In this document: in pieces, positions 42,601 through 49,703 of the stretch | How the letters are laid out: the number at the start of each line of letters is the position of its first letter | Position numbering within the stretch: the first letter of the stretch is position 1 | Assembly (NCBI RefSeq): GCF_021044885.1 | Contig: NZ_JAJNOD010000001.1 | Coordinates: 1,302,001-1,366,000 of the forward strand | Length of the DNA stretch: 64,000 nucleotides | Direction of reading: 5' to 3' | From: Microbacterium nymphoidis | GTDB lineage: Bacteria; Actinomycetota; Actinomycetes; Actinomycetales; Microbacteriaceae | Translations under genes and position numbers: made by a program | Notes under the pieces: generated by a model | The model's input: only the letters and a program-made list of their open reading frames with translations | Database searches by the model: none | What the model was told of the DNA's origin: nothing

Positions 42601-45408
42601 GCCCGGCGTGACTCCGTCGCGGGCGCTCCCCCATGCCTGATCGGTGCCGTCGAGCTGCAGGGATGCGGACACCCCGGCGAGCGGGAGCTGATCGTTGGCA
42701 ACCTCGGCACCGCCGTTGATCACCCAGTGCTTGTCGACCGTGACGGAGGTGTCGGTCACGGGCGCCCGGTTGAACACGGTGCAACTGACCGCCGCCTGCT
42801 GCGGCACGTCGACGGCGAAGCCCGGATGGGCGGCATCGACGATGTTCGTCACCGGGAGGTTCACCGACGATCCGTCCAGCTGCTTGGCGGTGCACACCGC
42901 GGTGAAGCCGGACTGCGTGACGACCGCGTAGCCGCTCTGCTGCGCCTCGGTGACGCGAATGGTTCCGGAGGAGGTCCCGGAGTAGGTGAGCGGGAAGGTC
43001 GCGACGCCGGTGTCCGCCGCGGTCGTCTGGGTGGGGGAGGTGACGCTGACTCCCGCGGTCTGCGAGGTCGCGGTGAAGTCCCAGCCCCCGGCGGGTGCGG
43101 CCCCGGTGGTGTCCTCCCCGGTGGTAGTGCTCGGTGCGACCTGCTTCACCACCGAGAGCGAGCCGAGGCAGTCCCCCAGCGCGAACTGGCGGATGACGCT
43201 CTTCGCGGCGGTGAAGTCCGCGGTCTGGAAGTAGTCGCTGCCGGCGGAGGGGCCGGAGATGGCGCGCAGGTTGTCGGCCGGCCCGCCGACACCGTCGCCC
43301 ACGCCGAGCGCGATCACCCGGGTGCCGGCGGCCTTCAGGCGGTTGGCGGAGAAGACGCCGTTCTCCGTCTCCCGGAAGCGCGTGAAGTTGCCCGGTCCTG
43401 TGGCCGGTGAGCCGAAGTAGGTGGGGTTTCCATCTGTGACGACGATGACCGCCTCATAGGTTCCGGTCGGGATCTGCGCGAGCCCCGCGTCCCAGTTGGT
43501 GCCACCGCTCGGCGTCGTGAAGGAGTCGATGTGACTGCGCACGGCATCCGCGCCCGCCGTGGTGGCCACCTGCGTGGCCGCGAGGTTTCCACCGGACGAG
43601 GACGGTGCGCTCTGGGCGAAGGTGTAGACGCCCACCTTCGAGTCGGTACCCTGCAGGGCATCGACGACCGACTTGGCGGCGGACTTCACGTTCGCCAGCT
43701 GCCCGGCCAGAGATCCTGACAGGTCCACGAGCACTGCCACGTCGACGCCACACGCCGAGCCGAGCGGCGCGTTGGCGCGCGAGACCGACCAGATGCCGCC
43801 CGATGCGGCGGGGGCGGAGTTGTCGCTGCTGATCATCCAGGCCTGCGAGGTGGAGGTGGAGGACAGGGTGGCCCCCGAGGTGATCGCCGGCGTGCGGAAG
43901 GTGTAGGCGAGGGAGCTCTGCCCCGAGCTGCCCGTGGCAAGCGTCTGGTTCAGTACCCATCCCGAGGGCGCGGACTCGGCCACAATCCAGAACTGACGGT
44001 CCTTGTTGCCTCCGGTCTGAGCGCTCGATCCGCCGGTGCCCATGGCGGTTCCCGTCGCGGGGACGGTGAACGTGCAGCTTCCGTCTGCCTGCGAGGTGCA
44101 GGTGGCCCAGCCGGCGGCGAACGCGCTGCCCGGTCCGGAGCTGCCGCCGGAGTACAGCCGCAGCACGACGCCGGCGAGGTCGGTCACGCCGTTGCTGCCG
44201 GTGCGATCGCCGCCCACCTTCACGGTGATCGTTCCCGTGCTGTAGGCGTAGGCGAAGGTGCAGGCGGCCGAACGGCGACCGTCGTTGGTTGTGGACTGAC
44301 CGCTGTACGTCAGCGTCTGCGTGGCCGCGTTCCAGGTGACGAGATTGCCGACGGTACAGCTGACCGTCAGGTCGTAGAGCGCGGCCTGTGCGGCATCGGA
44401 CGGCGTGGATGCCAGCACATAGGACGCCGGGCGGGCGACGTTCGCGGTCACCCCGGAGGTGAGGTCATAGGTCCCCGCCGAGCTCGTCGCGGTGAGGGCG
44501 AAGTCCGAAGCGGTGAGCGGACCGCCGGCACCGACGGTCACGGTGGCCGTGAGGCGGCCGCACGCCGAGGCGGACGATCCGCAGTCGGCCAGCGCGGCCA
44601 TGGCGGTGAGGGTGCGGACGGACCGCGTGGGCGGAGTCTGCGTCGGTGTGGGAGTGGGCGTCGCGGAAGCGCTGACCGCCGGTGCGGATGTGGCCGGAGG
44701 CTGCTCGACGGGCTCCGTCTTCGTGGGGGCGGGCTCCGTGTCCGCGGGCGCGGGCTCCGTCTTCGTGGGGACGGGCTCCGTCTTCGTCGGGGCGGGCTCC
44801 GTCTTCGTGGGGACGGGCTCCGTGTCCGCGGGGGCGGGTGCTGGCTCCGTCGGGGCCGCATCGGTCGGGGCGGGGGTCTCCGACGTCTGCGGCGGTGCAG
44901 AGGGAGCCGGCGACTCCGTCGCCGGCTCCGCCTCCGTCGGAGCTGCCTCGGTCGGGCCCTCTTGCGTGGGCTCCGCCTGGGTCGGGGCCGCGTCCGTCGG
45001 GGTCTCGGTCTGCGGTGCTGCCGCATCTGGGCCGTTGTCCGCGGGATCCGGTTCGGCGGTACCCGGCTCGGCGTCCCCGAGGGTCGCGGTGTCGACCTCG
45101 ACCGCGGGCTGCGTCTCCACGCCGGAGCCGGCATCGGAAGCTCCCTCGGACGTCCCCGCGTCCGAGGGAGTGCCTGTGGGGGTGGGGGAAGGAGAGGGAG
45201 ATGACGTGGCCGACTCCGGCGTGGGGGTCCCGGCTGCATCGGGGGAAGCCGCACCCACGAGCAGTCCTGTGATGAGTGCGGCCGCAGCCAGCACGCTCAC
45301 CACGCTCCTGCCTGGCCCTCGTCCGCGAGTCCGACGGCGCGCGTGCACGGAGTGAGGCACGAGCTCGCTGAGTCGGGGCTGGCGGGCGGGACGGGAATTC
45401 GTGGACAT
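36694..45408 (-). CDS. Giant LAVTG-anchored surface protein with vWA domain and tandem repeats
   Basis: About 2,904 residues. Order: basic N-terminus and signal helix (about 35-53); a Pro/Thr/Glu-rich stalk (60-275) with seven-residue TEPxPTK repeats; a variable region; a von Willebrand A domain (about 550-735) with the MIDAS motif DLSGS and VVTDGNP; at least eleven ~70-110-residue repeats of the form LTLVKxVxNxxGGTAxxxxW, ending VTCTFTND; DUF11-like domains (FSYVLTVTNNGTRTANEVSV); then LAVTG (about 2867-2871), a hydrophobic helix and a basic tail. LAXTG is the class E sortase signal, so the protein should be wall-linked. It is probably an adhesin. The ATG at 45408 lacks a clear ribosome site. 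Confidence 0.9.
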   Translation of the reverse strand: MSTNSRPARQPRLSELVPHSVHARRRTRGRGPGRSVVSVLAAAALITGLLVGAASPDAAGTPTPESATSSPSPSPTPTGTPSDAGTSEGASDAGSGVETQPAVEVDTATLGDAEPGTAEPDPADNGPDAAAPQTETPTDAAPTQAEPTQEGPTEAAPTEAEPATESPAPSAPPQTSETPAPTDAAPTEPAPAPADTEPVPTKTEPAPTKTEPVPTKTEPAPADTEPAPTKTEPVEQPPATSAPAVSASATPTPTPTQTPPTRSVRTLTAMAALADCGSSASACGRLTATVTVGAGGPLTASDFALTATSSAGTYDLTSGVTANVARPASYVLASTPSDAAQAALYDLTVSCTVGNLVTWNAATQTLTYSGQSTTNDGRRSAACTFAYAYSTGTITVKVGGDRTGSNGVTDLAGVVLRLYSGGSSGPGSAFAAGWATCTSQADGSCTFTVPATGTAMGTGGSSAQTGGNKDRQFWIVAESAPSGWVLNQTLATGSSGQSSLAYTFRTPAITSGATLSSTSTSQAWMISSDNSAPAASGGIWSVSRANAPLGSACGVDVAVLVDLSGSLAGQLANVKSAAKSVVDALQGTDSKVGVYTFAQSAPSSSGGNLAATQVATTAGADAVRSHIDSFTTPSGGTNWDAGLAQIPTGTYEAVIVVTDGNPTYFGSPATGPGNFTRFRETENGVFSANRLKAAGTRVIALGVGDGVGGPADNLRAISGPSAGSDYFQTADFTAAKSVIRQFALGDCLGSLSVVKQVAPSTTTGEDTTGAAPAGGWDFTATSQTAGVSVTSPTQTTAADTGVATFPLTYSGTSSGTIRVTEAQQSGYAVVTQSGFTAVCTAKQLDGSSVNLPVTNIVDAAHPGFAVDVPQQAAVSCTVFNRAPVTDTSVTVDKHWVINGGAEVANDQLPLAGVSASLQLDGTDQAWGSARDGVTPGNAIAIAETVTIPPNLDQCTSSGVIVRDAAGATVATALPFSPVLVADASKNAYTVVNTLTCGASLTLVKQVEGGTADPSGWTLAATGPQGSIAFEPGTSGVTHPVTPDTVYTLSESGGSALYVLATWSCVAVDANGAPLGQPQNTTQATVALGTRLACTAVNRGASLSVGKTVTNDDGGTAVAADFSLTATPEPLAGLTATTVTGAETPATANTFPVRPGHVYTLTESSMPGYQNTGLQRLVDGDWVDVADSGQPGVYPRVNGDGEWEVVVDALGSDAYRFVNDDEAASLTLIKQVVNDDGGTAAASDWTLTATGSGAPAISLASGAASPARAGVPYVLAENGPSGYALTALSCDNGHAVSVDSRTLTLALGEHVTCTFTNDDIAPTLTLRKDVINDNGGTRQPGDWSGLLSATADGETVTYLHNQTRSVAAGDYALSEQQLSGYAQTDLSCVGSAAPLDDAVITLQPGQNVTCTFTNDDIAPKLTLMKTVDNRHGGTADASAWELSATAADLPVLSGTSGVSGEVTANVPYTLEEQGDVPGYELSDISCTNGDGSPADPTVTLLPGDDVTCAFTNADQPARLRLVKSVITDDGGDAVAADWDQLLTAANGPDTTAFDSGETIEVGPGVFELSEGAGPAGYALTALSCDGQNTSLANPTVTVGLGDLVTCTFTNDDVAPTLTLVKEVVNANGGTATAGEWSLSAAADGTVAVGGTTPASGTVRANTEYTLSESGGPSGYTLTGLACTGGHETSIDADTITLGTGENVTCTFTNTDAPGSLTLVKSVVNDDGGSAVPSDWNQLLTARSGDAAAVLFDSGETQSVPAGSYGLAELAGPAGYTLTGLSCDTGDVSPQNPTVMIGVGQHVVCTFTNDDVAPRLTLVKTVEHRNGGTATADDWTLEARTPGGPNVLVIGSGTRDAKAGATYTLSESGPGGYSLEDLSCTGERSVSADDPQLVLAIGEDVTCTFRNVDQPASLTLVKKLTANAGGTAVPADWNQRLVASTGSDDFAFDSGETRAVPAGEYTLSELAGPVGYALTDLSCTTGEVSVDAPHLVLHEGESATCTFTNTAQPVTLTLVKSVDNAAGGTRSADEWTLSASTDAGFAINGTGALGEDGEASISGSVQSGVAYRLHESGPSDYDSGTWQCRAGDGEIAVTDGSVTLPDGTDVTCRIVNTAIPADGAVTKTVLSNTQNADGTWSVVYEVRVANTGRVAYTYDLVDTLDFGDGITVDEATWSGAGRSGAFGDDHSAQLASDASVAAGTTEVYTVTAIATVTPAAVDDATIACYGGGEGDSGGFLNTVVLTSDRLGEHEAEACAEPIIPTIQKSAISSARAGDGTWTISYRVDVASPTPIPAGTSVHYSVTDMPELPASLALVGDWSAVAEPGSPAPSAPEWDGTGSWTLISDGVLTTASAAHSWIISATVKRTDAPVVVEPCDDGSGAVVWNGATLTSGAVTEESRACAVVEVIDVSLTKTAQLAEGETSVEPGDAFSYVLTVTNNGTRTANEVSVTDTDIPERVRIDAVQVVGDGVTWGPEPGFDESGVNLVLSGLAPGASAQIIIHVTFVAVTGQAVLPPGSTPEAPAPVEKLDNTACVSIAGDEVTSDNCDTATVPTRDIAAVVFTSCDGDAPMLGWTIRKSSTLADEPIEFRWTPDTGTSTTRPPDVVLTAPGGTSEWSDLIAWPGAEFTPSGVSIDYPGWRMLRASDYTPDGRGYYIPGTTTVMTPEQVASHVYNGLILDDSELDYAWRGETTITFSVNPTLTFTTGYPPATPSCAVPRHTKLAIYKIADRSMTTGGGAVDWSIAIRNVSDDSAAEGVVLTDEIPDTLKVTGVTWQGKGDTSVFPNWKDCTVSGASARGYGGTLTCTLFGPLQPQGDEGVSQAPTVKISTVVDPQVKFSRISNTAVVDYHTFGDPSDAGRASSEANVGVTLLAVTGSQGLGTALLVAIAIMGLGVLLVLRHRRRSTGRS
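44710..44835 (-). repeat. Six 21-bp tandem repeats in the stalk of the surface protein
   Basis: GGGCTCCGT recurs at 44710, 44731, 44752, 44773, 44794 and 44815, exactly 21 bp apart, encoding TEPxPTK or TEPAPAD units. Such in-frame repeats can vary stalk length between strains. Confidence 0.85.
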
Positions 45409-45678
45409 GACGGTGCCAATCGCGAGAATCGACCGCCGGAGGCTGCGGTCGCGGTATCCACGCAGTCGGGATTTCGCGTGGACGTTGGCGACCACGCTCG
45501 CCGCCTCATCGCACCGTGGCAACGCTCATCGCCGCGGTTCCGTACGGAGCGGGAAACGGCATCGCCCACCGCACGGCAACACGCGTATTCGCGGGAAGAG
45601 AGCCGTAGTGGCGGTGCGCGCCGCTACGTAATCCGTGCGTCGCACCGCCGTAGGGGCTACCGTGCGCGCACCGTATTC

Positions 45679-45698
45679 CGCGGCCCCGCCGGGCCGCG
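45679..45698 (-). terminator. Possible terminator after the PutA-like gene
   Basis: CGCGGCCC (45679-45686) and GGGCCGCG (45691-45698) form an 8-bp stem with a 4-nt loop, 9 bp after the PutA-like stop. The rest of the 299-bp gap to 45408 shows no gene; it should hold the surface-protein promoter, which I cannot place. Confidence 0.55.
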
Positions 45699-45707
45699 CG
45701 GTCGTGT

Positions 45708-48700
45708 TTAGATCACGGCGGCGGAGAAGGCGTCCACGCGTCCAGCGCGATGGGCGGTGATGGAGACCGCCTGCTCCCGGAGATAGGGCAGCAGCTCGAG
45801 CCGGCCGGCCGTCGTGACTTCGTCGGCGAACACCGTGACCGGCGCGTCAGAGGTGGTCTCCCGCAGCAGCCCGAGCGTCTCGGGGTCGAGCATGCCGATC
45901 GCACGGACACGGCGCACGCCCGTGTGGCGAACGCGCTCGATCCACTGCGCGTCATCCTCCACGAACACGGGGATTCCCTGTTCGGCCAGCGCATGACGGA
46001 CGCCGGCGGGGAGCCCGACCGGACGGGACAGCGTCACCGCGCTGCCGGTGCGGACCGCGGCGACGAGGCTGCGCACGATGTCCCCCACCGCTGCGTCCGC
46101 CGCGGCGCGAACCGCGACCTCCGTGCGGCGGTAACGCAGCAGATGGCGCTCGAAACGGAGACCGGATGCGTCCTTCACGCGTGCGAACTCACGGTCCCAG
46201 GCGACGGCGTCCGAGAGCGCACCGCGACGCACGGCATCGAACGAGGCGTAGTCCAGATCGGGCTGGGCTGCTTCGATGATCGCGACGACACGGGCATCGA
46301 GACCGCGCAGGTGCAGCGTCGAGGAGGAGGCTCCACCGCCGCTCGCGCGCCACGTGCCGAACCCGACGAGGTGGTGCGGTCCGCCGCTCGCCGCGATCGT
46401 GCCGACCTCGGTCCAGGAATGCACCGGACGCCGCTGCGCACGCGCACCGGTGGTGGGGCGATTGACCACGAGGGCTGCGGCGCGGGCGGCATCGAGCCAG
46501 TGTGCGAGGTCGGCAGGGTCCTGGGTGTGGAGTCCTGCGACACGCGCCGTGGGCATCGCATTCTGCAGCTCGACGGCCTCGGCGAGCGTGGCGACCGCGG
46601 AGACCGCGAGCACGGGGGCGGCCACCGCACGGGTGTGCAGCAGCGACCCGGCCCGCACCCCGCCGAGAATGCCGGGGGTCCACAGCCGATCATCGACACG
46701 GCGCGGCTCCAGCCACCAGGACTCGCCGTCTGCGGGCTGTGTCAGCGCGGCCAGCTCGTCGCCCTCCGGAGCGCTGACCAGTGGCCCCACCACGGCGCGC
46801 GGATCCTCCGGATGCCCGACCGCCAGCGTGCGTGCGCCATCCACCAGGGCGTCGATGAACCGCCGGGAGCGTCCCACCGGACCGACCAGGATGACCGCGG
46901 CCGTCGCATCCAGCCCCTGCCCCGCGCGGGAGAAGGCCCCGATGACGACGTCGGCGGCTGCACGCTCCAGATCGGCAGAGGGTGCAACGATCACGGCGTT
47001 GACGCCGGGTTCGCGGTCCGCCACGGTCACGGCGGTGCCAGCCAGCGGCTCACGCGCACCGACACGAACCAGCAAGTCGACTCCGGCGGGCGCGACCGCT
47101 TCGTCGTCTGTCAGATCGGTCACCGCGAGGAGGTGATCGGGCAGCTCTGCCTCGGCGAGGACCTGCTGGATGAGGACGAACTGCTCGCGCACGGCCCGCG
47201 GGGCGATGACGATCACGCCGGACCCGGCCGCCAGGGCGGCGAACACCTCGCCGGCGGCGTCCGCCGTGCTCGCTGCGGCCTGCACCGATACCGCGGTGAC
47301 CCGCGCCGGGATGAACACCGCACCGCTCACGGCATCGAGCTCCCGGGCCAGCGATGCGGCATGCGCTGCGGCATCGATGACGTCGGTGGCGTCCGCATCC
47401 GCATCGGCGAACAGCGTCGCGCCGGCGCGGGCGATGAACTCCCCCCGATGCGCGTCGAACAGCAGCGCGAAGCGGCGCAACACGGCCGAGCGCTCCATCG
47501 CCGGGCGGGCACCCCACGCCGGGGCGGCAGCGGCCACCGCGCTCATCGTCGCGTCGAGATCGCCGGACTCGATGTCGGCGTCCTCGCCCACCCCGCCCGC
47601 GTCGACCATCCGCGCGATGATCCCCCGCGCCCATTCCCGGTTCGCGGCCGTGCTCGGATCGCTCGCGGGTGCGTTGCGAAAGCCCGGTACGCCGAGGGCG
47701 CCACCGGGATTCTCCCGCGCCGCGAACACGGCTGTCTCGACGAAGGGGGCCCCGCCGAACAACAGTCCCTCAGCGGGCGCGATCGGGCTGGTGTCGGTGG
47801 CGGCGGAAGCGCGCGCGATGCCGATCACCTCCTGCGTGAGCCCGGACTCGTCCGCCGGTGCGGGCGCCCGGAGCAGGCGGGTGTCGATGGCCGCCTCCGG
47901 ATGCGCCCGGTCCTGCACCCGGCGCGGCCCGGTGACGATGGCGTGCGTGCGCGCGCGATCGGCCGCGGCGCGAAGAGCGCGCGCCCCTTCCGCCCGCGCG
48001 TCGTTGTCCTCGATGAGAGGGAGCACGGCGCTCAGCGCACCGTCTTCCTCGCGCTCGTCGAGCAGCGCCGACAGCATCGCTGCGGCGTCGAGGCCGGAGC
48101 CGGGAAGCAGGACCGGAGCGGAGAGCACCACGCCGGGCACATCGGCGAGGATCGCGCGTTGCAGTGCCGGAAGCACACCCGGGTGGAGGTGGAGTGCGAC
48201 CGTGCGCTCGGCGCGTGCCGCGAGCACGCGCGCGTAGGCGAGCAGATACGGATCGGAAGTGTCGAGGGCGATGCTCACCGCGCCGTCCGCGTCCGGGCCG
48301 AGCACTTCGTCCAGGAGTGCGATGGCGTTGGCCCGTGCATCCTCGCTCGTGTCGTACACCGCCAGCGGCCACCCCCCGACCGCGGCGTCCGCGCGCTCAC
48401 GGGGATCGATGCCGGTGCCGATCCGCACGGCCAGCGGCGCCAAGTCTGCGATGCTGCGGCTGCGAGCCCATGCGGCCAGCTGCTGCAGGGCCGGAAGCGC
48501 GTCCGGCAGGGCCGCCGAGAAGGCGATGCCCAGCGGAGCATGCACGTAGGCGGGATCTTCCAGGGCCTGGATGAGCACGGCGACCGCGAGATCCAGCTCG
48601 GAGGCGAGCTCGACCTCGACGGTGAGCGCGGTGCCTGTGGCGAGGGCGGCTTCGACGAGCGGTCGCAACCGCGCGACCGTGGCGTCGACCTGGTCGTCGA

Positions 48701-49376
48701 ATGCCCAGGGCAGCTCCGGGCCGCGCACGAGGGCCAGCGGCACCGCGATGGCGTCGGCCTCGTGGCGGCGGACGATCTCGATCACCTGCTCCAGGCGCGC
48801 GGTCAGGCGCGCCGCACCCGTCAACGCGACGCTCGGCACACGGAGCTCGACGGGACGCTCGGCACCGTATCGCCCGTGCAGTGCCGCGACCCCCGGCTCG
48901 ATGCGACGACCGTCGATGCTGAGCGGAGCCATGCGCTCGCGCAGCAGCCGACGAGACAGCGGCACGACGGGCGTCGGAAGCACCGGGGCAACCGCAGCTC
49001 CCACCCGCACTGCACCGCGCAGATGCCAGGGGAGAGCGGCGGGGATGTCGGCGCCCAGCCGGTGCAGGTTGCCCGCGGCCGCCGAGAGGCTCTCCGGCCG
49101 CAGCACCCCGTCGATGAAGGCGCGCGCGAAGGCCACGCCATCGGGGTCGGCGAGCAGGTCAGCGATACGCGGCTCATCCGTTGCGGCGGCAGCGGAGAGC
49201 CAGGCGTTGGCCATGCTGATGGCTTCGTCGACCGGATCCTGGACCAGCGCGTTCACCGCCATCTCGCGGGCCGACGCGACCGCGTGCTCCCCCGGCGCGG
49301 ACGCGCTCGCGTCGTCCGCGTCGCGGTTCTCGCGCGCATGCTCGCGATCGCTGTCGGGGACGACGTTCTCGGCCAT
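45708..49376 (-). CDS. PutA-like protein with degenerate proline dehydrogenase and aldehyde dehydrogenase domains
   Basis: A 1,222-residue protein with the full length and layout of bifunctional PutA, but key motifs are altered. In the proline-dehydrogenase part the usual VRxVKGAN reads VRIGTGID (Thr321 for Lys), and the substrate-binding YLxRRLxE region reads LSALLDEREE. In the aldehyde-dehydrogenase part the catalytic GQKCSA reads GQGLDA (Leu822 for Cys), the PWNFP segment is lost and ETSGKNA is disrupted. GGWPLAVY, LHRLGADIPAALPWHLRGAV and GPHHLVGFGTW still show the ancestry. It is probably not a proline oxidiser; a regulatory or structural role is possible. TAGGCT lies 6 nt before the ATG. 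Confidence 0.85.
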   Translation of the reverse strand: MAENVVPDSDREHARENRDADDASASAPGEHAVASAREMAVNALVQDPVDEAISMANAWLSAAAATDEPRIADLLADPDGVAFARAFIDGVLRPESLSAAAGNLHRLGADIPAALPWHLRGAVRVGAAVAPVLPTPVVPLSRRLLRERMAPLSIDGRRIEPGVAALHGRYGAERPVELRVPSVALTGAARLTARLEQVIEIVRRHEADAIAVPLALVRGPELPWAFDDQVDATVARLRPLVEAALATGTALTVEVELASELDLAVAVLIQALEDPAYVHAPLGIAFSAALPDALPALQQLAAWARSRSIADLAPLAVRIGTGIDPRERADAAVGGWPLAVYDTSEDARANAIALLDEVLGPDADGAVSIALDTSDPYLLAYARVLAARAERTVALHLHPGVLPALQRAILADVPGVVLSAPVLLPGSGLDAAAMLSALLDEREEDGALSAVLPLIEDNDARAEGARALRAAADRARTHAIVTGPRRVQDRAHPEAAIDTRLLRAPAPADESGLTQEVIGIARASAATDTSPIAPAEGLLFGGAPFVETAVFAARENPGGALGVPGFRNAPASDPSTAANREWARGIIARMVDAGGVGEDADIESGDLDATMSAVAAAAPAWGARPAMERSAVLRRFALLFDAHRGEFIARAGATLFADADADATDVIDAAAHAASLARELDAVSGAVFIPARVTAVSVQAAASTADAAGEVFAALAAGSGVIVIAPRAVREQFVLIQQVLAEAELPDHLLAVTDLTDDEAVAPAGVDLLVRVGAREPLAGTAVTVADREPGVNAVIVAPSADLERAAADVVIGAFSRAGQGLDATAAVILVGPVGRSRRFIDALVDGARTLAVGHPEDPRAVVGPLVSAPEGDELAALTQPADGESWWLEPRRVDDRLWTPGILGGVRAGSLLHTRAVAAPVLAVSAVATLAEAVELQNAMPTARVAGLHTQDPADLAHWLDAARAAALVVNRPTTGARAQRRPVHSWTEVGTIAASGGPHHLVGFGTWRASGGGASSSTLHLRGLDARVVAIIEAAQPDLDYASFDAVRRGALSDAVAWDREFARVKDASGLRFERHLLRYRRTEVAVRAAADAAVGDIVRSLVAAVRTGSAVTLSRPVGLPAGVRHALAEQGIPVFVEDDAQWIERVRHTGVRRVRAIGMLDPETLGLLRETTSDAPVTVFADEVTTAGRLELLPYLREQAVSITAHRAGRVDAFSAAVI

Positions 49377-49382
49377 GGGACC

Positions 49383-49388
49383 AGCCTA
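49383..49388 (-). promoter_or_regulatory. TAGGCT -10 element, leaderless-type start of the PutA-like gene
   Basis: TAGGCT, six bases (GGTCCC), then ATG on the minus strand; no Shine-Dalgarno is present in the gap. Confidence 0.55.
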
Positions 49389-49703
49389 CGAGCGGCGGAT
49401 TCAGGGCCCGGGAGCCGCGGGCGTGTCGATGCTTCGCATCCGCCGAGTACGAGGCGGCCGAAAGTACGCAGAGGCATGCGGCCGACTACGCAGGAGGGCG
49501 AGCGCAAGCACCGGAAATCGTCCGTTTGCCACCCCGCCCGTAGCGTAAGCGATCCACATTCACTACTGTCCTGCTCAGATGAACTGCAGCACACTGCAGC
49601 AGACTTTCCCGTCGAGTCCCGCTCGAGCCGCGAAGGGCCCCCCGAAGCCCCTCCTGGTCCCCCTCCCCCTTCCCCGTCGATGCCCCCCGAGAATCGACCG
49701 ATC
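49389..49703. other. Divergent intergenic region between the PutA-like and LuxR genes
   Basis: About 315 bp without a convincing gene. It contains an AT-richer patch (about 49550-49580), CTGCAGCACACTGCAGCAG (49583-49601, two CTGCAGCA units 10 bp apart), and a C-rich run (about 49660-49690) just before the LuxR start. It probably holds promoters and binding sites for both genes, but none can be assigned with confidence beyond the TAGGCT box. Confidence 0.5.

Noticed and set aside
45708..49376. Functional proline dehydrogenase/aldehyde dehydrogenase
   Set aside because: The catalytic Cys, substrate-binding Arg pair and flavin-site Lys are all replaced, although overall similarity to PutA remains.
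45750..49573. Long plus-strand frame through the PutA-like gene continuous with the LuxR frame
   Set aside because: The frame happens to be open, but only the part from about 49704 shows a domain. The upstream portion is a shadow of the minus-strand gene.
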